From VRUE01 sp963837735 (GTDB lineage: Bacteria > Actinomycetota > Thermoleophilia > Solirubrobacterales > 70-9), in assembly GCA_963837735.1 (NCBI GenBank), contig CAWIOM010000017.1:124001-188000 (forward strand): a stretch of DNA of 64,000 nt, written 5' to 3'. A model generated the notes under the pieces. The model saw only the letters and a program-made list of their open reading frames with translations. It was not told the DNA's origin and did not search any database. How positions within the stretch are numbered: position 1 is the first letter of the stretch; every line of letters starts with the position of its first letter. The position numbers and the translations under genes were made by a program. Below are positions 28,189 through 38,624 of this stretch, in pieces.

Positions 28189-28746
28189 TTGTTTTCGAAC
28201 ACCCATAAGCTCAAAGCGGGGCTAGCGGCATCGACAGCCGTCGCCGCCCTCGCCTTGATCGTTCCGGCGGGGGCCTCCGCGAACTGCGGCGGCGGTGGCA
28301 TCACGCCTGCCGAAATCGACATCTGCACGCCGACGCCGAAGGCGCGCCTGCTCAAGAACGGGATGCTGATCCCGCCGAAGTCCGCGCCCGGCCGGGTCAA
28401 GGCGGTCATCGCCGCCGCCAACAAGATCCGCACCAAGCCCTACATCTACGGCGGTGGCCACCGCAGGTGGCGCGACCGCGGCTATGACTGCTCGGGCTCC
28501 GTCAGCTACGCGCTGCACGGGGGGGACTTCCTCGAAAGCCCGCTGCCGTCGGGGCCGATGGAAAGGTGGGGAGCCAGGGGCGAAGGCCGCTGGATCACCG
28601 TCTGGGCCAACGGCGGCCACGCCTACGCCGAAATTGCCGGCTTCCGCTGGGACACCTCCGGCGACGTCGGGGAAACCGGCCCGCGCTGGCATCCCGACCT
28701 GCGCGACAACGTCGGCTTCACCTCCCGTCACCCGCTCGGCTTCTAG
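28189..28746 (+). CDS. Secreted NlpC/P60-type cell-wall hydrolase under riboswitch control
   Basis: The 185-residue product starts at a TTG behind GAAGGAG. A signal peptide (LKAGLAASTAVAALALIVPAGASANC) is followed by an NlpC/P60-like cysteine peptidase: the substrate-binding YIYGGGHRRW, catalytic Cys in YDCSGSV (near residue 100), and a His in NGGHAYAEIAG near residue 143. This subgroup is common in actinobacteria and cleaves peptidoglycan stem peptides. The c-di-AMP riboswitch in the leader suggests that its expression follows cell-wall or osmotic state. Confidence 0.9.
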   Translation: MFSNTHKLKAGLAASTAVAALALIVPAGASANCGGGGITPAEIDICTPTPKARLLKNGMLIPPKSAPGRVKAVIAAANKIRTKPYIYGGGHRRWRDRGYDCSGSVSYALHGGDFLESPLPSGPMERWGARGEGRWITVWANGGHAYAEIAGFRWDTSGDVGETGPRWHPDLRDNVGFTSRHPLGF

Positions 28747-28862
28747 GCCCACGCCTGAGGTCATGCTCCACCTCGGCCAAGCGGCCGGGGGGAGTTTGTC
28801 CTTGCTTTCCTGAACAGCTCGGATAAGTTCGGGGGGTAGCCACTCCAGTCCCCGACATCCGC

Positions 28863-29867
28863 TTGGCCGACCTCACCAAGCATTACGGCGAGGTCTCTGC
28901 GGTTGCCGGAATCGACCTCGAGGTCCGCCAGGGAGAGTTCTTCACGATGCTGGGCCCGTCGGGGTCGGGAAAGACGACGACCTTGCGGATGATCGCCGGC
29001 TTCGAGGACCCGAGCGGCGGCACGATCGAACTCGCCGGCAGCGACGTCCGCGGCGTGCCCCCGTACGAGAGGGCTGTCAACACGGTCTTCCAGGACTACG
29101 CGCTCTTCCCGCACATGACCGTGGGCGAGAACGTCGCCTACGGGATGAAGGTCTCCAAGGTGGCCAGGGAGGAGCGTGCCAAGCGCGGCGAGGAGTCCCT
29201 GGAGATGGTCAGGCTCCCGGGCTACGGCGATCGCAAGCCGGGCGAGCTCTCCGGCGGCCAGCGCCAGCGCGTGGCTCTGGCGCGGGCGATCGTCAACCGG
29301 CCCAAGGTGCTGCTCCTCGACGAGCCGCTCGGCGCCCTCGACCTGAAGCTTCGCGAGCAGATGCAGGTCGAGCTGAAGTCGATCCAGAGCGAGGTCGGCA
29401 TCACCTTCGTCTACGTCACCCACGACCAGGACGAGGCGCTGACGATGAGCGACCGGATCGCGGTCTTCAACGAAGGCAGGATCGAGCAGGTGAGCCCGCC
29501 GTTCGAGCTCTACGAGCAGCCGTCGACCGAATTCGTCGCCGGCTTCGTCGGCGTCTCCAACGTCCTCGAACGCGACGGCTCCCGCTTCACGATCCGCCCC
29601 GAGAAGATCCATCTGCTCGAGGCCGGCCCCGACTCCGGCGGCCTGCGGACCGAGCGCGGCCGGGTTTCCGATGTCTCCTACGCAGGTATGGCGACCAGGT
29701 ACACGGTGGCCCTCGACCGCGGCGGAGAGATCCAGCTGATTCGACAGAACACCGAGAGCGCGGCCCCAGACGCCGGCTCGCGGGGCAGCGAGGTTGTTGT
29801 GGGCTGGCGCCCGGAGCACGCGGTCGCCGTCCGACAGATGTCCAAAAACGAGGAGGGATCATCGTGA
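28863..29867 (+). CDS. potA: Polyamine ABC transporter ATP-binding protein (PotA-like)
   Basis: The ATPase of a spermidine/putrescine-type importer has Walker A GPSGSGKTT (near residue 30), Q-loop FQDYALFPHMTVGENV, signature LSGGQRQRVALARA and Walker B VLLLDEPLGALD, plus a C-terminal TOBE domain. The protein is about 334 residues. The start is uncertain: TTG 28863 is the first usable codon, while similar proteins often begin a few residues earlier (in-frame PVPDIRLADLTKHYG), where no ATG or GTG exists. The stop overlaps the GTG of the substrate-binding protein gene by four bases, forming a potA-D-B-C unit. The cargo polyamine is inferred from the family only. Confidence 0.9.
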   Translation: MADLTKHYGEVSAVAGIDLEVRQGEFFTMLGPSGSGKTTTLRMIAGFEDPSGGTIELAGSDVRGVPPYERAVNTVFQDYALFPHMTVGENVAYGMKVSKVAREERAKRGEESLEMVRLPGYGDRKPGELSGGQRQRVALARAIVNRPKVLLLDEPLGALDLKLREQMQVELKSIQSEVGITFVYVTHDQDEALTMSDRIAVFNEGRIEQVSPPFELYEQPSTEFVAGFVGVSNVLERDGSRFTIRPEKIHLLEAGPDSGGLRTERGRVSDVSYAGMATRYTVALDRGGEIQLIRQNTESAAPDAGSRGSEVVVGWRPEHAVAVRQMSKNEEGSS

Positions 29868-31062
29868 GAGAGGACGCACATCCGGCACGGACGGCTTGGA
29901 TAGTCGTCGCCGGCCTGCTGGCCTTCATGCTGCTTTTCGCCGCCGGTTGCGGCTCCAGCAGCAACGACAGCACCGGCGGCGGCAGAAGAACAGCAGACGC
30001 TCGGCAAGGGCGAGGGTCAGGTCAACCTGATCTCGTGGGCCGGCTATGTCGAACCAGCCTGGTCGAAGCCGTTCGAAAAGAAGACCGGCTGCAAGGTCAA
30101 CAACAAGGTCGCCGGAACCTCCGACGAAATGGTTCAGCTGATGCGGACCGGCGAATACGACGGGGTCTCCGCTTCCGGCAACGCCTCGGCCCGGCTCTTC
30201 GACGGCGGCGACGTCTCCCCGGTCAACGTCGAGCCTCGTCCCCAACTACGAGACGATCTTCAGCGACCTGAAGGAACAGTCCTACAACTCGTTCGAAGGC
30301 AAGCCCTACGGGATCCCGCACGGGCGCGGCGCCAACCTGCTGATGTGGAACAGCGACAGCGTCAAGCCCGCGCCGACGTCCTGGGGCGTGATGCTCGATC
30401 CCAAACAGGCGGCCAAGTACAAGGGCAAGATCAGCGCCTACGACGACCCGATCTACATCGCCGACGCGGCCGTCTATCTGAAGACGCACGAGCCCGACCT
30501 GGAAATCGAAAACCCCTACCAGCTCAACGAAGAGCAGTTCGAAGCGGCCGTCAGCCTGCTGAAGGAACAGCGGCCGTTCGTCGGCGAATACTGGTCGGAA
30601 GCGACGAAGCAGATCTCGGCTTTCGCCAACGGCGACAGCGACCGTCGGCACCACCTGGCAGTACCAGTACTTCGCGCTCCAGGAAGAAGGGAAGCCGGTG
30701 GCGGCGAGCCCCGCCAGCCAGGGCTTCCTCCCCTCCGAGGGCGCGACCGGCTGGTCGGACACGTGGATGATCAGCTCGGAAGCCAAACATCCCAACTGCA
30801 TGTACATGTGGATGGACTGGATCGTCTAACCGAAGGTCAACGCCGAAGTGGCGGAATCTTCGGCGAGGCTCCCTCCCAGAGCCTGGCGTGCGCCCAGACG
30901 GCGCAGAAGGAATTCTGCGCGAAATACCACGCGGAAGACCCGGGTTTCTGGAAGCGCGTCTACTACTGGGAAACGCCGCTGGCCGACTGCGGAGAAGAAG
31001 TCTCCGGCGAATGCAAGGACTACAACGACTGGGTCCAGGCCTGGACCTCGATCAAGGGGTAG
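29864..31062 (+). CDS. potD: Polyamine ABC transporter substrate-binding lipoprotein (PotD-like; frameshifts and one internal stop)
   Basis: The GTG at 29864 begins MREDAHPARTAWIVVAGLLAFMLLFAAGC, a lipoprotein signal peptide with lipobox FAAGC. The mature part is spread over three frames: GQVNLISWAGYVEPAWSKPFEKKTGCKV, DEMVQLMRTGEYDGVSASG, PYGIPHGRGANLLMWNSD, and a tail YHAEDPGFWKRVYYWETP, all typical of PotD. Frame changes occur near 29985, 30235 and 30645. A TAA at 30827-30829 sits inside WMDWIV-PKVNAEV, where relatives usually have Ser; it is either a substitution error or a real nonsense mutation. Because the surrounding operon looks intact, sequencing error is more likely. Confidence 0.8.
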
Positions 31063-31079
31063 TTCGACGCTCGTGATTC

Positions 31080-31967
31080 ATGACGACTGAGGCGGTCGTT
31101 CGGAGGAGGTCGGCGGGCCGCAGGCTCGCCGGCCTCTTCCACGGTCGCCCCCGTCTGCAGGTGGGGGCGCTGCTCGCCGGCCCGGTGGGCTGGCTGGTCA
31201 TCGGCTATCTCGGCTCGCTCGCCGTCCTCCTGGTCGCCGCCTTCTGGACCGTCGACCCGCTGAGCGGCGAACTGGTTCAGGGCTTCAGCCTCGAAAACTT
31301 CGAAACGCTCCTCGACGAACCCGTATACGGGGACATCGTCTGGCGAACGGTCAAAATCGCGGCCCTGGTCACGCTCACCGACGCGATACTCGCCTTCCCG
31401 ATCGCCTTCTACATGGCAAAGATCGCCAGCCGCCGCGGCAAGGCGATCCTCGTCGTCGCCGTGCTGCTGCCGCTCTGGTCGAGCTATCTGGTCAAGGTCC
31501 TCTCCTGGCGGACGATGCTCTCCAGTGGCGGGGTGATCGACTGGGCGCTGCAGCCGCTGGGCCTGAACGGCCCGGGCTTCGGCGAAACGGCGGTCTGGCT
31601 GGTGATGAGCTACCTCTGGCTGCCGTACATGATCCTGCCGATCTACGCCGGCCTGGAGCGGATCCCGAACTCGCTGATCAGCGCCTCAGAGGACCTCGGC
31701 GCATCCCCCTTCACGACCTTCCGCCGGGTGGTCCTGCCGCTCTCCTTCCCCGCCGTCGTCGCCGGCTCGATCTTCACCTTTGCGCTGACCCTCGGCGACT
31801 ACATCACGCCGCGCCTGGTCTCCAACGACCAGTTCATCGGCAACGTGATCTTCAACAACATCTCCAACAACCTGCCGCTCGCCTCTGCCCTCGCGGTCGT
31901 CCCGATCGTCGTCATGGTCGCCTACCTGCTGGTCGCCCGCAAGCTGGGCGCCTTCGAGCACATCTAG
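31080..31967 (+). CDS. potB: Polyamine ABC transporter permease (PotB-like)
   Basis: This 295-residue integral membrane protein has about six helices and the cytoplasmic EAA loop (SEDLGASPFTTFRRVVLPLSFPAVVAGS). The N-terminus is longer and more basic than in E. coli PotB. It imports polyamines with PotA, PotC and the lipoprotein PotD. It begins 18 bases after the PotD stop and is followed by the second permease four bases after its own stop, so the four genes form one transcription unit. Confidence 0.9.
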   Translation: MTTEAVVRRRSAGRRLAGLFHGRPRLQVGALLAGPVGWLVIGYLGSLAVLLVAAFWTVDPLSGELVQGFSLENFETLLDEPVYGDIVWRTVKIAALVTLTDAILAFPIAFYMAKIASRRGKAILVVAVLLPLWSSYLVKVLSWRTMLSSGGVIDWALQPLGLNGPGFGETAVWLVMSYLWLPYMILPIYAGLERIPNSLISASEDLGASPFTTFRRVVLPLSFPAVVAGSIFTFALTLGDYITPRLVSNDQFIGNVIFNNISNNLPLASALAVVPIVVMVAYLLVARKLGAFEHI

Positions 31968-31971
31968 GCCG

Positions 31972-32841
31972 ATGCGTCTCTCGAGAAGATCGGCGTTCCT
32001 CCTCCGCGGCGCGGTCGCCATCGGCCTGGCCTTCATCTACATCCCGCTGATCGTCCTCGCGATCTACGCCTTCAACTCGAGCAACATCCTCGAATGGCCC
32101 CCACCGGGGCTGACGCTCGAATGGTTCCCGAAGGCGATCGAAGAAGAATTCGCCCGCGAAGCCTTCGTCACCTCACTCAAGGCGGGCGCCGCGGCGACGA
32201 CGATCGCGATCGTGCTCGGCACCCTCGCCTCGCTGGCCGTGGCCCGCCACCGCTTCTTCGGCCGCGAGACGATCTCCTTCCTCGTAATCCTGCCGATCGC
32301 CCTGCCCGGGATCGTCACAGGGGTCGCCCTCAGCAACACCTTCACCCAGGTGCTCGGCGTCGACCTCAGCCTCTTCACGGTGATCGTCGGGCACGCGACC
32401 TTCTGCATCGTCGTCGTCTACAACAACGTGATCGCCCGCCTGCGCCGCCTCTCGCCCTCCTTCGAGGAGGCCTCCGCGGACCTCGGTGCCGACACCTGGC
32501 AGACATTCCGCCATGTGACCGTCCCCAGCCTGCGCAGCGCCCTCGGCGCCGGCGCGCTGCTCGCATTCGCGCTCTCCTTCGACGAGATCATCGTCACCAC
32601 GTTCACGATCGGAGCCGGCGAAGAAACCCTGCCGATCTGGATCTTCCGCAACCTCTTCCGGCCCAACCAGCTGCCGATCGTCAACGCCGTCGCCGTGATC
32701 GTCGTCGTGCTCTCGATCATCCCCGTCTACTTCGCCCACCGCCTGACCCGCGAGGAGGGCGCCGCCACCGGAGGCCGCGGCGGCGGGGGCGGCAAATTCG
32801 AGGGCGGCGGCGACGAGACCACGGCCACAGCGATGCCCTGA
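31972..32841 (+). CDS. potC: Polyamine ABC transporter permease (PotC-like)
   Basis: This second permease of the importer is about 289 residues with six transmembrane helices and the EAA loop (EASADLGADTWQTFRHVTVPSLRSALGAG). It starts at ATG 31972, shortly after the PotB stop. The C-terminus is followed by a Gly-rich basic tail (GRGGGGGKFEGGG) without a clear role. The heterodimer with PotB forms the membrane channel of the polyamine importer. Confidence 0.9.
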   Translation: MRLSRRSAFLLRGAVAIGLAFIYIPLIVLAIYAFNSSNILEWPPPGLTLEWFPKAIEEEFAREAFVTSLKAGAAATTIAIVLGTLASLAVARHRFFGRETISFLVILPIALPGIVTGVALSNTFTQVLGVDLSLFTVIVGHATFCIVVVYNNVIARLRRLSPSFEEASADLGADTWQTFRHVTVPSLRSALGAGALLAFALSFDEIIVTTFTIGAGEETLPIWIFRNLFRPNQLPIVNAVAVIVVVLSIIPVYFAHRLTREEGAATGGRGGGGGKFEGGGDETTATAMP

Positions 32842-32894
32842 GCTTCCAGCGACTGACGGGCCGGACACCCGCGACCCATGCTCCCCCCATTGCG

Positions 32895-32924
32895 CTGTTC
32901 CTTACGGTCGCCATAGCGCCATAA
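32895..32924. repeat. 30-bp repeat, copy next to the DUF559 gene stop codon
   Basis: It matches 33872-33901 at 29 of 30 positions. It contains the start-codon region of the DUF559 gene but lies just beyond that gene's stop codon. Confidence 0.85.
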
Positions 32925-32927
32925 AGC

Positions 32928-33891
32928 TCAGTGGAAAGATCGCCTAACGCCCGGAGCAGAGACGGGGTCGAGGAGGCGCGCGATCTCTGCCATGGTCGCC
33001 TCAGGCCAATCCCGGAGGTCCTCCCAACCGAAGCGCAGGGTCGAATAGCCCGCGCGGGCAAAGACTCTGTTGCGGCGGCTGTCGCGGGCCAGGGCGCGTG
33101 GGTTGTCGTGAAATCTTCTGCCGTCCGTTTCCACTATCAGCCGCCGATCGCGCCAGAGGAAGTCGACCTCGAAGGTCTCGCCGTCGAGTTTCAGCTTTTC
33201 GTTGCATTCCGGAACCGGCAGTTCCCGCCGGGTGAGGAACGGCAGCATTCGGGCCTCCATCACGCTGCGCAGCCGTACCCCCGGCTTGTATCGACGCCAG
33301 TCGGTGAGAATGGCCCGCAGCTTTCGGCTCCCCCGGCGCCGGGGACCGGCCAGGATTCGGTCGATCTCGGGGACGTTGAGGACGCGCCGCACGGCAGCCT
33401 GCTCGATCGTTCGATCCAGAGACCGGCTGCCGACGATCCCGGCGACATCCACGATGGTCCGCGAAGGCGTCGTCACCGGTATGCCGTCCTTCAGCAACCT
33501 CTCGTCGCACTGCTGGGAGCGGCACATACCGGCGGCGGATCCCGTCGACCTTTCGTCCGACCCCGACCGGCGCGATCACGTCAACTTCGGCGGGCTCGAA
33601 CTCCCACAGGCCCAGTAGAAAGGCGGCGGAACCGTGCGAGACGACACTGCCGGGCCCACAGGCGAGCACCGCCGCAAGGAGCCTCCCCTGCGTGCCGATC
33701 CGCCGGTGCCCGACGGCGAAGGCCCCGCGGAAGACGCGATGGATCCGTTCGTGGGCGAGGGCATTGGCGATTCCGGACTCCGTTATTCCAATGGTCCGCA
33801 GCTGCTGCCGTGAAACGAGGCCGTGCTGCCGCTCGGACAGGCGCACCACGGATGACCAAGGCCCACTTCCCCTGTTCCTTGCGGTCGCCAT
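32928..33891 (-). CDS. DUF559 / Vsr-like endonuclease-fold protein (one apparent frameshift)
   Basis: Joining the frame from ATG 33891 (MATARNRGSGPWSSVVRLSERQHGLVSRQQL, a helix-turn-helix-like AbiEi-type N-terminal half) to the frame ending at 32928 gives about 320 residues. The second half holds IPVTTPSRTIVDVAGI and a DUF559 nuclease-like core (EVDFLWRDRRLIVETDGRRFH...RDSRRNRVFARAGYSTLRFGWEDL) with the PD-(D/E)xK-type D-x-E residues. The frame changes near 33520. Many actinobacteria carry multiple copies, whose role is unproven; endonuclease or toxin-antitoxin-related functions are suggested in the literature. The start codon lies within a palindrome. Confidence 0.78.
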
Positions 33892-33911
33892 AGCGCCATA
33901 AGGAACAGGGG
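33869..33911. repeat. 12-bp perfect palindrome spanning the DUF559 start codon
   Basis: CCCCTGTTCCTT at 33869-33880 pairs with its exact complement at 33900-33911 around a 19-base spacer that includes the ATG. It could be an operator or a hairpin that hides the start. Confidence 0.8.
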
Positions 33912-33936
33912 GATGAGGTTTGCCCCCTGTCGGACC

Positions 33937-35505
<1,569 letters not shown>

Positions 35506-35555
35506 CAGCCGCGGGAGTCTATTTGGGGACGCTCCTCAGATGCCGACAGACGCGA

Positions 35556-35579
35556 GAGGGCCCGCGTGAGCGGGCCCTC
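35556..35579. terminator. Perfect hairpin, candidate terminator
   Basis: GAGGGCCCGC (35556-35565) pairs with GCGGGCCCTC (35570-35579) around GTGA. No long T run follows, so termination is probable but not certain. It lies between the stalk protein gene (stop 35609) and the carboxylase start at 35505. Confidence 0.6.
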
Positions 35580-35608
35580 AAGGTCCTCCCAGGCCTGTGG
35601 AGCAAGGA

Positions 35609-36316
35609 TCAGAGTTCGGCGCAGACCGCGAACGCGGTCACCGACCAGTTCCCGGCCTCGGCTTCGACCTCGCGCGCGGAGGCAACCCAGCCGGTGTGCT
35701 TGCCGTCGCCGGCGATGAAGGGAGCGGACTCCGAGACGACGACTTTCGTGTTGGCGCCGTTCACTCGCACGCCGCCGCCGGTCACCTCCTTGCCGGCCGG
35801 GCAGGAGGCGGTGACCGTCTTCGCGTCTTCGGCGTCGGAGCTGCTGTCTTCGGTGACGAAGGAGACGTTCTTGACCAGCTGCGCGTAGAGGGCGGCCGAG
35901 AGCTTTTCCGCCGTGACCGCTTCCTTGGCGAGCTTGCCCGTCTCGACCGAGCCGGCCGAGATCTTCGCGCTGGTCACCGCGTTGTTGCCGAGCTTGGCTT
36001 CGGTGACGCCAAGGTCCTTCAGCTTCGCCGTGGTGACGACGCCGCCGCCGAGGTTTCCCGAGCGGACCGCGGCTTCGGTGAGCTTCGAGGTGCCGACCGC
36101 CCCGTTGGCGATCTTCGGCCCGGTCACCGCGCCGTTGCGGAGCTTGCGAGCATTGACGGCGTTGTTGCGCAGTTTCGGCGTATTGACGGCGCCGTTGGCG
36201 ATGTTCCTCGTCTTCACCTCGTTCTTGCCGAGGCCGGCGGCGTAGGCGGCGCCTCCGAGGGCGATGAAAAGGGCCAGGGCGGAGAGCGCGTTGGCGACGG
36301 ACAGGTGCTTCTTCAA
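35609..36316 (-). CDS. Surface stalk protein with AV-x-x-x-K repeats (distant relative of the 1-2.6 kb cluster)
   Basis: This 235-residue protein begins with a signal-like segment (ANALSALALFIALGGAAYAAG) and then about ten decapeptide units NGAV-x-x-x-K-(L/I) (residues about 30-125), more than in the cluster at the window start. The C-terminal part (SFVTEDSSSDAEDAKTVTASCPAGKEVTGGGVRV) has a head different from those proteins and resembles a lectin- or adhesin-like beta domain. Repeat period and composition suggest a left-handed helix or similar solenoid stalk. The upstream small gene at 36336-36545 ends only 19 bases away, so the two may be co-transcribed. Confidence 0.82.
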   Translation of the reverse strand: MKKHLSVANALSALALFIALGGAAYAAGLGKNEVKTRNIANGAVNTPKLRNNAVNARKLRNGAVTGPKIANGAVGTSKLTEAAVRSGNLGGGVVTTAKLKDLGVTEAKLGNNAVTSAKISAGSVETGKLAKEAVTAEKLSAALYAQLVKNVSFVTEDSSSDAEDAKTVTASCPAGKEVTGGGVRVNGANTKVVVSESAPFIAGDGKHTGWVASAREVEAEAGNWSVTAFAVCAEL

Positions 36317-36335
36317 GGGGACTCCTCCTCGTGGG

Positions 36336-36545
36336 CTATTGGAAGGGCTTGCGCTGCGGCTCGGCGAGCTCGTCGAGGAGCCGCTCGAGGTCGGTGAGCT
36401 TGAGGTCGGAGTCGGCCCCGGCGCGGATCTCGACCCGCGTCCCGAAGCCCTTCTCGGCCATCGTCACCTCGACGCCGTCGACCGACTCGACCAGCGCGGC
36501 GAGCTCCGGCTCGGACTTCATCAGCGTCCTCGAAACCTCAATCAT
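36336..36545 (-). CDS. Small conserved hypothetical protein (69 aa)
   Basis: The sequence MIEVSRTLMKSEPELAALVE is a small alpha/beta protein with an amphipathic charged C-terminal helix (LTDLERLLDELAEPQRKPF). It has no signal or membrane segment, and codon use matches neighbouring genes. It starts at ATG 36545 and lies immediately upstream of the stalk gene on the same strand, separated by 19 bases. No family is recognised, so the gene call rests on composition and position. Confidence 0.55.
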   Translation of the reverse strand: MIEVSRTLMKSEPELAALVESVDGVEVTMAEKGFGTRVEIRAGADSDLKLTDLERLLDELAEPQRKPFQ

Positions 36546-36599
36546 GCGTGCGGCTTCAACCGATCGTCCACCGTTCCTTCCTCGCCAAGAAAGCTTTCG

Positions 36600-36628
36600 T
36601 TGACAGGCTGCCGCGCGAGGGCTACCTT
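36600..36628 (+). promoter_or_regulatory. Sigma-70-type promoter for the 36671 gene
   Basis: A perfect TTGACA (36600-36605), a 17-bp spacer and TACCTT (36623-36628) form a strong primary-sigma promoter. The expected start of transcription is near 36635. Confidence 0.7.
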
Positions 36629-36670
36629 CGATCGATACGGCAAACCTGAGCGATCACCCGGGGGGTTCAA

Positions 36671-37398
36671 ATGGCTGAGAGCGTCAAGCGGCGGGTCGCC
36701 GCAGCAAGGTTGGCGGTGGCATTCGTCGCCGCCGGGAACGATCGCCGGGGCGACGGCGTGGGCGCAGGCGAGCCCCCCAGCCGCCCACGAGAGCGTTCTC
36801 GTCTCCTCCTACAAGCTGAAACTCGGCAGCGCCAACATCAAGAACGGCTCCCTCCTCCTCCAGGACTTCAAAGCCGGCCAGGTCGCCTCGCAGCGCAGCT
36901 TCTTCAAATTCAGATCGCAGGTCTCGAGCTGGAAAGCCTCGATCAAAAGCGAGCTGGACGGGGTTGCCGGCGACATCAACGGAATCAAAGGGGAGCTCGG
37001 CACCTACATCAAGCAGTCCGACGCCGACAGCCGCTACATCAAGATCGGCGCCGACGTCGTCGAGGGCGACGGCTCGGTGTTCACCGCGAGCAAGGCGATC
37101 CAGAAGGGCTCCGCATCGACGCTGCTCGAGGTCCCGGCGCTGGTCAAAGTCGAGGCGAGCGACACTGCAGATGAAAATCACGAACACGAGCGGCTCGCCG
37201 CTCACCCACTCGGCCTGCGCCGCCGGCTCCCCCGCCGGCGAGCTGGCCCCGGGGGACAGCATGGCCTGCCCGGCAGGTGACAACGCGCAGACCCTGCAGC
37301 TGATCGCGAGCAACGGCAAAGTCTCGACCCTGAACTTCAGCAATCTGGCGACCGGCGGCGGCTCACAGGCAACTGTCCAGATCCTGATCGGCCTCTAG
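36671..37398 (+). CDS. Secreted hypothetical protein (frameshifted)
   Basis: ATG 36671 begins a signal peptide (MAESVKRRVAAARLAVAFVAAG, continuing TIAGATAWAQASPPAA after a frame change near 36738). The exported part reads NIKNGSLLLQDFKAGQVASQRSFFKFRSQVSS, and a last frame from about 37165 gives QMKITNTSGSPLTHSACAAGSPAG...SNLATGGGSQATVQILIGL to TAG 37398. The GSLLLQDFKAGQ motif also occurs in stalk-type secreted proteins of this group. The function is unknown. It has its own strong promoter. Confidence 0.72.
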
Positions 37399-37412
37399 CC
37401 GTTCGCGGCCGC

Positions 37413-38213
37413 GTGCGCGAGGTCAGGCTGCGGGTCGGCGCCGACGACCTCGAGGACGTCCTGGATGAGCTTCTGCCGGCACTGCCCGGCGGCGCGCACA
37501 CGCGGCTTCTGGGCGCGGAGGTCGAGTTGGCCATGGCGAGCGTGCCCGGGTCACCCGACGAGGATGAGCTGCGGCACCTCGCCGGCCCCCGGCTGATCGA
37601 CCTCTCCTCGGCTGAGGTCTCCGACGACTGGCGGGCGCGGCGCCTGGCCCGCTACGAGCCGCTGGTGATCGCCGAGCGCTTCCTGGTCAGGCCGGACTGG
37701 GCGCCCGGGGGGGCGGCACCGGGCCAGATCGAGATCGAGCTCGGCCAGCGCAGCGCCTTCGGCACCGGCCTGCATCCGACGACCCAGGCCTGCCTGGCGA
37801 CCCTGGTCGAGCTCGACCCCGGCGGCTCCCTCGCCGACCTCGGCTGCGGCTCGGGGGTGCTCTCGATCGCCGCCTCCCGGCTCGGCTTCTCGCCGGTGTC
37901 CGCAATCGACGTCGACGAGGGCAGCGTGGCGGCGGCCGGAGACAACGCATCGCGCAACGGGGTCGAGATCTCGGCGAGGCGCGCTGACCTGACCGCCGAG
38001 CCGGCGCCGCCGGCCGCGACCGTCGTCGCCAACGTGCCGCCGGAGATCCACCTGGCGATCTGCGATCGCCTCCAGGAGGCCCCGAGGCAGGCGGTCGTCT
38101 CCGGGTTCAAGCCGGACGAGGCCGCGGCCGTTGCCGCCGCCTGGGGCGACCACGGACTGCGGGTGCAGGACGACGTCCGCGCCCAGGAGTGGGTGGCGCT
38201 GGTGCTGCGGTGA
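37413..38213 (+). CDS. prmA: Ribosomal protein L11 methyltransferase-like (PrmA family)
   Basis: This 266-residue protein starts at GTG 37413. The PrmA signature FGTGLHPTTQ (near residue 116) and SAM-binding motif LADLGCGSGVLSIAASRLG (near 143) are present, and the ANVPPE segment stands where the acceptor-site motif is expected. PrmA trimethylates ribosomal protein L11, although this family also includes other protein methyltransferases. Its stop overlaps the GTG of the next gene (GTGA at 38210-38213), suggesting coupling. Confidence 0.85.
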   Translation: MREVRLRVGADDLEDVLDELLPALPGGAHTRLLGAEVELAMASVPGSPDEDELRHLAGPRLIDLSSAEVSDDWRARRLARYEPLVIAERFLVRPDWAPGGAAPGQIEIELGQRSAFGTGLHPTTQACLATLVELDPGGSLADLGCGSGVLSIAASRLGFSPVSAIDVDEGSVAAAGDNASRNGVEISARRADLTAEPAPPAATVVANVPPEIHLAICDRLQEAPRQAVVSGFKPDEAAAVAAAWGDHGLRVQDDVRAQEWVALVLR

Positions 38214-38624
38214 GCGAGCCGGCCGGCCAGCTGCGCACGGAGGTCCCCGGCAGGCGCCGGCGCCGGTGCCAGGACAGTGATCTCCTCGGGCCGTGAGGTC
38301 GAGCAGGGCGCCCGCTCGATGCTCATCCTCGTCGACGGCCTGTTCAGACTCGACGTCATCCCCCACGACGACACCGTCCAGACGATCCTCCGCAACCTCT
38401 CAGAGCTGCCGGTGGCGGAGCTCCGCATCCTGCCGGTCGGCGGCGCCCAGCTGCGCGAAGGGCCGGCGCCGATCGAGGCGCCTTCCACCGGCCGCTTCGG
38501 CGGCGAGGTCGTGCTGAGCGCCGAGGACGGCACCGAGCGGCCCGTCGCAAGGCTCCTCGTCGGCTCGGTCTGCCACCTCGAGCGCGGGGTGACCAGCTTC
38601 ACCGCGCAGGCGACCCTGCTCTAG
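38210..38624 (+). CDS. Hypothetical protein coupled to PrmA (one apparent frameshift)
   Basis: GTG 38210 overlaps the PrmA stop by four bases and reads VSEPAGQLRTEVP. The frame shifts near 38250 in a GC-rich run, and then VISSGREVEQGARSMLILVDGLFRLDVIPHDDTVQTILRNL runs to TAG 38624. The product is about 137 residues and soluble, with an alpha/beta pattern. The stop codon shares the palindrome CTAG with the stop codon of the mutase gene on the other strand, so the two genes overlap tail to tail. The function is unknown. Confidence 0.68.
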
